A DNA stretch of 17,594 bases from Oscillospiraceae bacterium (GTDB lineage: Bacteria > Bacillota > Clostridia > Oscillospirales > Acutalibacteraceae), in contig CADBPL010000067.1 in assembly GCA_902796535.1 (NCBI GenBank), positions 1-17,594 on the forward strand. The letters run 5' to 3'. The position numbers and the translations under genes are program-made. Below the pieces are notes generated by a model that was not told where the DNA came from, searched no databases, and was given only the letters and a program-made list of their open reading frames with translations. Below are positions 15,115 through 17,594 of the stretch, one piece after another. Every line of letters starts with the position of its first letter. Position 1 is the first letter of the stretch.

Positions 15115-15143
15115 TTGACTATACGGAAAGAAAAGCGTAAAAT
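15115..15143 (+). promoter_or_regulatory. Sigma-A-type promoter for the HIT gene
   Basis: TTGACT (15115-15120), 17-base spacer, TAAAAT (15138-15143). It is back to back with the cyclophilin promoter, with 19 bases between the two -35 boxes. The A/T-rich run 15152-15168 downstream contains further -10-like words. Confidence 0.8.
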
Positions 15144-15184
15144 GTTATTTGTATTATAATATAATAATGAGAAAGGAGTTTCTT

Positions 15185-15526
15185 ATGTCCGATTGTATCT
15201 TTTGCAAAATCGCCGCCGGTGAGATCCCCTCGAAAAAAGCGTATGAGGATGAAACCGTGATGGCGTTTTATGATCTGGAGCCGCAGGCGCCGGTTCACGT
15301 GCTGGTCATCCCCAAGGCGCACATGCAATCCGCCGCCTCCGTCACGCCCGAAAATTCCGCCGTGGTCGCCCACATTTTTGAGGTGATCGCCAGGCTCGCA
15401 CAGGAGCTCGGCCTGAAAGAGGGTTTTCGCGTGGTCACCAACAGCGGTGTTTCTGCGGGGCAGAGCGTGCCGCACCTGCACTTCCACCTGCTTGGCGGGC
15501 GCGATTTCACCTGGCCTCCCGGCTGA
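15185..15526 (+). CDS. HIT-family nucleotide hydrolase (HinT-like)
   Basis: 113 residues, full length for a bacterial HinT. Proteins of this family hydrolyse nucleoside phosphoramidates and aminoacyl-AMP in the cytoplasm. The histidine triad is HLHFHLLGG (His 97, 99 and 101), with Asn 86 in VVTNSG as the usual partner. CIFCKIAAGEIPS at the N-terminus has the CxxC (4 and 7) that binds zinc in many members. ATG 15185 follows AAAGGAG with 6 bases between. It has its own promoter. The stop codon is followed one base later by a perfect hairpin that starts the multi-hairpin element. It may be co-transcribed with the phosphoribosyltransferase through that element. Confidence 0.93.
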   Translation: MSDCIFCKIAAGEIPSKKAYEDETVMAFYDLEPQAPVHVLVIPKAHMQSAASVTPENSAVVAHIFEVIARLAQELGLKEGFRVVTNSGVSAGQSVPHLHFHLLGGRDFTWPPG

Positions 15527-15527
15527 T

Positions 15528-15733
15528 CGTAATTTGTCGCAGACAAATTACGAAGCGATATAAATTCCTGACGGAATTTTCGATATATCCTATCGGATTC
15601 GATATGTGCTTCGCACGTGATATGCCCTGTGGGGCAAGTAAAGGAATTTATATCATATCGTATGCGAACGCAGTGAGCATATATCGAATTTGCGAAGCAA
15701 ATATATCGCGTTGCGCAGCAACATATCGCTTCG
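15528..15733. repeat. Multi-hairpin palindromic intergenic element
   Basis: The stretch between the HIT and phosphoribosyltransferase genes is almost wholly palindromic. A perfect 11-bp stem, CGTAATTTGTC (15528-15538) with GACAAATTACG (15542-15552), comes first. CGAAGCGATAT (15551-15561) then pairs at long range with ATATCGCTTCG (15723-15733). GATATAAATTCCT (15557-15569) pairs with AGGAATTTATATC (15642-15654). Small hairpins inside include GTGCTTCGCAC, TGCCCTGTGGGGCA, TTTGCGAAGCAAA and GTTGCGCAGCAAC, separated by GATAT/ATATC words. It is much more AT-rich than its neighbours, and no credible gene lies within. It fits a MITE-like or structured-RNA element; the rest of the gap (15734-15794) holds only the next ribosome site. 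Confidence 0.85.
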
Positions 15734-15794
15734 AGCTTCAGTTCAATAAATTACAATTTCTCAAAGCCAGAACAGGAAAGAGGATCAAGAACAA

Positions 15795-16334
15795 ATGAGC
15801 GAATACTACACCATGACCATTGCGGGCTGCGAGCGCCATCTGCCGCGCTGCCCGATCAACGACAAACTGGATATTGCCGGCTTCATCATTTTCGGCGACG
15901 TGGAGCTGACCGTTGCCGCTGCGGCGGAGCTGCTGAAAAAGCTGCCCGCGTTTGACTGCATCGTCACCCCGGAAGCCAAGAGCATTCCGCTGGCCTATGA
16001 AATGTCGCGCCAGAGCGGCAAAAAATATTTTGTTGTGCGCAAAAAGGCAAAGCTTTACATGCAAAACCCCGTTTCTGTCAATGTGCGCTCCATCACCACC
16101 GACGCCGTGCAGACCCTGATCCTCGACGGGGCGGACGGCGAACAGCTGCGCGGCAGGCGCGTTGTGATCCTCGACGACGTGATCAGCACGGGAGAATCGC
16201 TGCGCGCGGTCGAAGAGCTGGTGTCGCAGTTTGACTGCGACGTGGTCGCCAAGGCCGCCGTGCTCGCGGAGGGCGACGCCGCCGAGCGCAAGGACATCGT
16301 GTTCCTTGAAAAACTGCCCCTGTTCTTCAAATAA
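15795..16334 (+). CDS. Phosphoribosyltransferase (adenine phosphoribosyltransferase-like)
   Basis: 179 residues, the size of a type I PRTase. The PRPP-binding motif VVILDDVISTGES (123-135) is clear, with the two adjacent acidic residues and the T-G pair of the loop. FDCIVTPEAKSIPLAYEMS (53-71) matches the region before the flexible loop in adenine and xanthine PRTases. These enzymes join a purine base to PRPP in salvage. The N-terminus (GCERHLPRCPIND) differs from classical Apt, so the base used is uncertain and a regulatory PRTase is possible. ATG 15795 is preceded by AGGAAAGAGG about 11 bases upstream, a little far. It is followed 3 bases later by comEC, which suggests translational coupling. 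Confidence 0.85.
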   Translation: MSEYYTMTIAGCERHLPRCPINDKLDIAGFIIFGDVELTVAAAAELLKKLPAFDCIVTPEAKSIPLAYEMSRQSGKKYFVVRKKAKLYMQNPVSVNVRSITTDAVQTLILDGADGEQLRGRRVVILDDVISTGESLRAVEELVSQFDCDVVAKAAVLAEGDAAERKDIVFLEKLPLFFK

Positions 16335-16337
16335 ACC

Positions 16338-17594
16338 ATGATCCAAAACCCGTTTGCCCGCATTGGGCTGGGCTTTGCCGCAACGCTTTTTGTGCTCAAC
16401 CTCAACCCGGAGCTTACCGTTGTTGCGGCAGCTTCGGCAGCGGTCTGCCTCGGCATCTGCCTGTTGGCAAGGGGGCGGAACGACCGCGGCGGCGCGGCCC
16501 TGTTGCTGCTGAGCGTTATGGCGGCCGCCGTGCTGTTTGCTGCGGCGCAAAAAACGGTGTGGGAACCGGCGCTGGCCATGGATCGGCAAACGGTTTCCCT
16601 GCGAGGCGAGGCAACCGGGGAAGCCTATGGTTCAGAAGACCACAGCTTTACGGTCGTGCGCACCGAGCAGGGCCAAAAGGTCACGCTCGTTACCAAAGAA
16701 AACCTCGATCTGAAGCCCGGCGACCGGGTTTCGTTTTACGGCAAGCTCTACGCTGACCAGCCGTGGCTCAGCCGCGCCGGTCGGGTGTTTCTGACCTGCT
16801 GGTACCCGAAGGAGCTGACCGTTCAGCGCTTGGAAAAGGCGCGGGTCAGGGATTGGCCGTATGTCGCCCGCTGCTTTCTCATCGAGCGCATCACACAGCG
16901 CGTCGGCGGTCAGCCGGGCGCCGCGGCGGCCGCCATGGTCACCGGCGTGAAGGACGGCCTGTCCGACGACACCTACGGCGCCTTCAAAAGCGCCGGCATT
17001 TCGCACGTGATCGCCGTTTCCGGCCTGCACATGAACCTGCTCATGCTTGCGCTGTTTCAGCTGCTGCGGCGCGGGCTGCACATGAAGCGGCGCCCGTGCG
17101 CCGCCGTTTGCCTTGCGGCGGCGTGGATTTATGCGGCGGTGGCGGATTTTACCCCGTCCGCCGTGCGCGCGTGCCTCATGCTCAGCGCGTTTTTGGGCGG
17201 GGTGCTGTTCCACCGGCGGGTCAGCCCGCTCAATTCGCTGGGGCTGGCGGCGGCTTTGATTTTGCTGTTCAACCCCTATGCCGTTTGCAGCGCCTCGTTT
17301 GAGCTTTCTTTTGCCGCCACACTTGCGCTGGTGACCATCGGGCGCAGGCTGCTGGCGATGGACCCGTTTGCCCGCGTTCGGCTTACGCCGCTGCGCAAAA
17401 TTCTAACGGCGGTTTACGCGGCGCTTGCCGTGACCTTCAGCGCAAACATCGGCTGCCTGCCCGTGTTCCTGTTTTTGGGCATTGACGCGACCTTTGCCTG
17501 CTTTGTGAGCAATCTGGCCACCTTTTTCGCGGTGGCGCCGGCGCTGATCACGGGGCTGCTCACCGCGCTGCCCGGCGTGTTCGGGCGGTTGAGC
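16338..17594 (+). CDS. comEC: ComEC/Rec2-family DNA uptake channel, 5' part (runs off window)
   Basis: The 419 codons visible are open to the right edge; full ComEC proteins are about 700-800 residues. The ATG at 16338 is 3 bases after the phosphoribosyltransferase stop with no clear ribosome site, so coupled translation is likely. Two or three N-terminal helices (about 8-75) are followed by the OB-like DUF4131 region (about 85-165). The competence domain then has GISHVIAVSGLHM, FTPSAVRACLM and NPYAVCSASFELSFAATLAL, all typical of ComEC. ComEC carries single-stranded DNA across the membrane in natural transformation. The C-terminal metallo-beta-lactamase-like nuclease domain, if present, lies outside the window. 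No other com genes are seen; lone comEC genes are common in Clostridia, so competence cannot be inferred. Confidence 0.93.
   Translation, partial: MIQNPFARIGLGFAATLFVLNLNPELTVVAAASAAVCLGICLLARGRNDRGGAALLLLSVMAAAVLFAAAQKTVWEPALAMDRQTVSLRGEATGEAYGSEDHSFTVVRTEQGQKVTLVTKENLDLKPGDRVSFYGKLYADQPWLSRAGRVFLTCWYPKELTVQRLEKARVRDWPYVARCFLIERITQRVGGQPGAAAAAMVTGVKDGLSDDTYGAFKSAGISHVIAVSGLHMNLLMLALFQLLRRGLHMKRRPCAAVCLAAAWIYAAVADFTPSAVRACLMLSAFLGGVLFHRRVSPLNSLGLAAALILLFNPYAVCSASFELSFAATLALVTIGRRLLAMDPFARVRLTPLRKILTAVYAALAVTFSANIGCLPVFLFLGIDATFACFVSNLATFFAVAPALITGLLTALPGVFGRLS

Noticed and set aside
15528..15733. CRISPR array
   Set aside because: The repeated words are 5-7 bases long, irregularly spaced and palindromic, with no uniform repeat-spacer pattern and no cas gene nearby.
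15604..15798. 64-codon + strand frame after the HIT gene
   Set aside because: It is made from the hairpin words of the multi-hairpin element and has no ribosome site, so it is not a gene.

Overview
The window looks like chromosomal DNA from a GC-rich, spore-forming Clostridia bacterium, probably of the Oscillospiraceae/Ruminococcaceae type. The grounds are SpoIIE (endospore formers), an RnfA-family protein, AGGAGG-type ribosome sites with some TTG/GTG starts, sigma-A-like promoters, and two mannosidase families common in gut Firmicutes. This placement is inference; there is no rRNA or other marker.

Left end (1-1328, +): the tail of a protein with 8-residue PEPKPVPK repeats, a six-helix RnfA/NqrE-family membrane protein, and a small C-terminally anchored protein, closed by a strong bidirectional terminator. 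The RnfA-like protein seems to lack both cysteines that bind the membrane Fe-S cluster in true RnfA. Converging on it (1376-4797, -) is a two-gene unit: rlmB (23S rRNA 2'-O-methyltransferase), then an 886-residue membrane protein that I read as a P-type-ATPase-like pseudoenzyme with a roughly 330-residue Pro/Ala/Lys/Glu-rich cytosolic region.

Centre (4885-7178, +): divergently from rlmB comes spoIIE, the SpoIIE phosphatase that activates sigma-F. It has a possible 21-bp-spaced promoter, as in Spo0A-driven promoters, and a terminator-like hairpin right after the predicted start of transcription. A 26-bp tandem repeat and a MITE-like inverted-repeat element lie between spoIIE and the next gene.

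Mannoside block (7460-14159, +): a secreted or membrane-anchored GH92 alpha-mannosidase, a cytosolic GH38 alpha-mannosidase with its own promoter, and an alpha/beta hydrolase, closed by a very strong terminator. The two mannosidases would fit outside-then-inside trimming of alpha-mannosides such as high-mannose N-glycans, but no transporter or regulator is in view.

Right end: a lipoprotein cyclophilin (-) is divergent from a HIT-family hydrolase (+). After the HIT gene comes a roughly 205-bp multi-hairpin palindromic element, then a phosphoribosyltransferase and the 5' part of comEC, which runs off the window.

No CRISPR array, tRNA, rRNA, transposase or phage gene was seen. The most unusual items are the two apparently cofactor- or catalysis-dead paralogues (RnfA-like and P-type-ATPase-like), the spoIIE leader, and the two intergenic palindromic elements.
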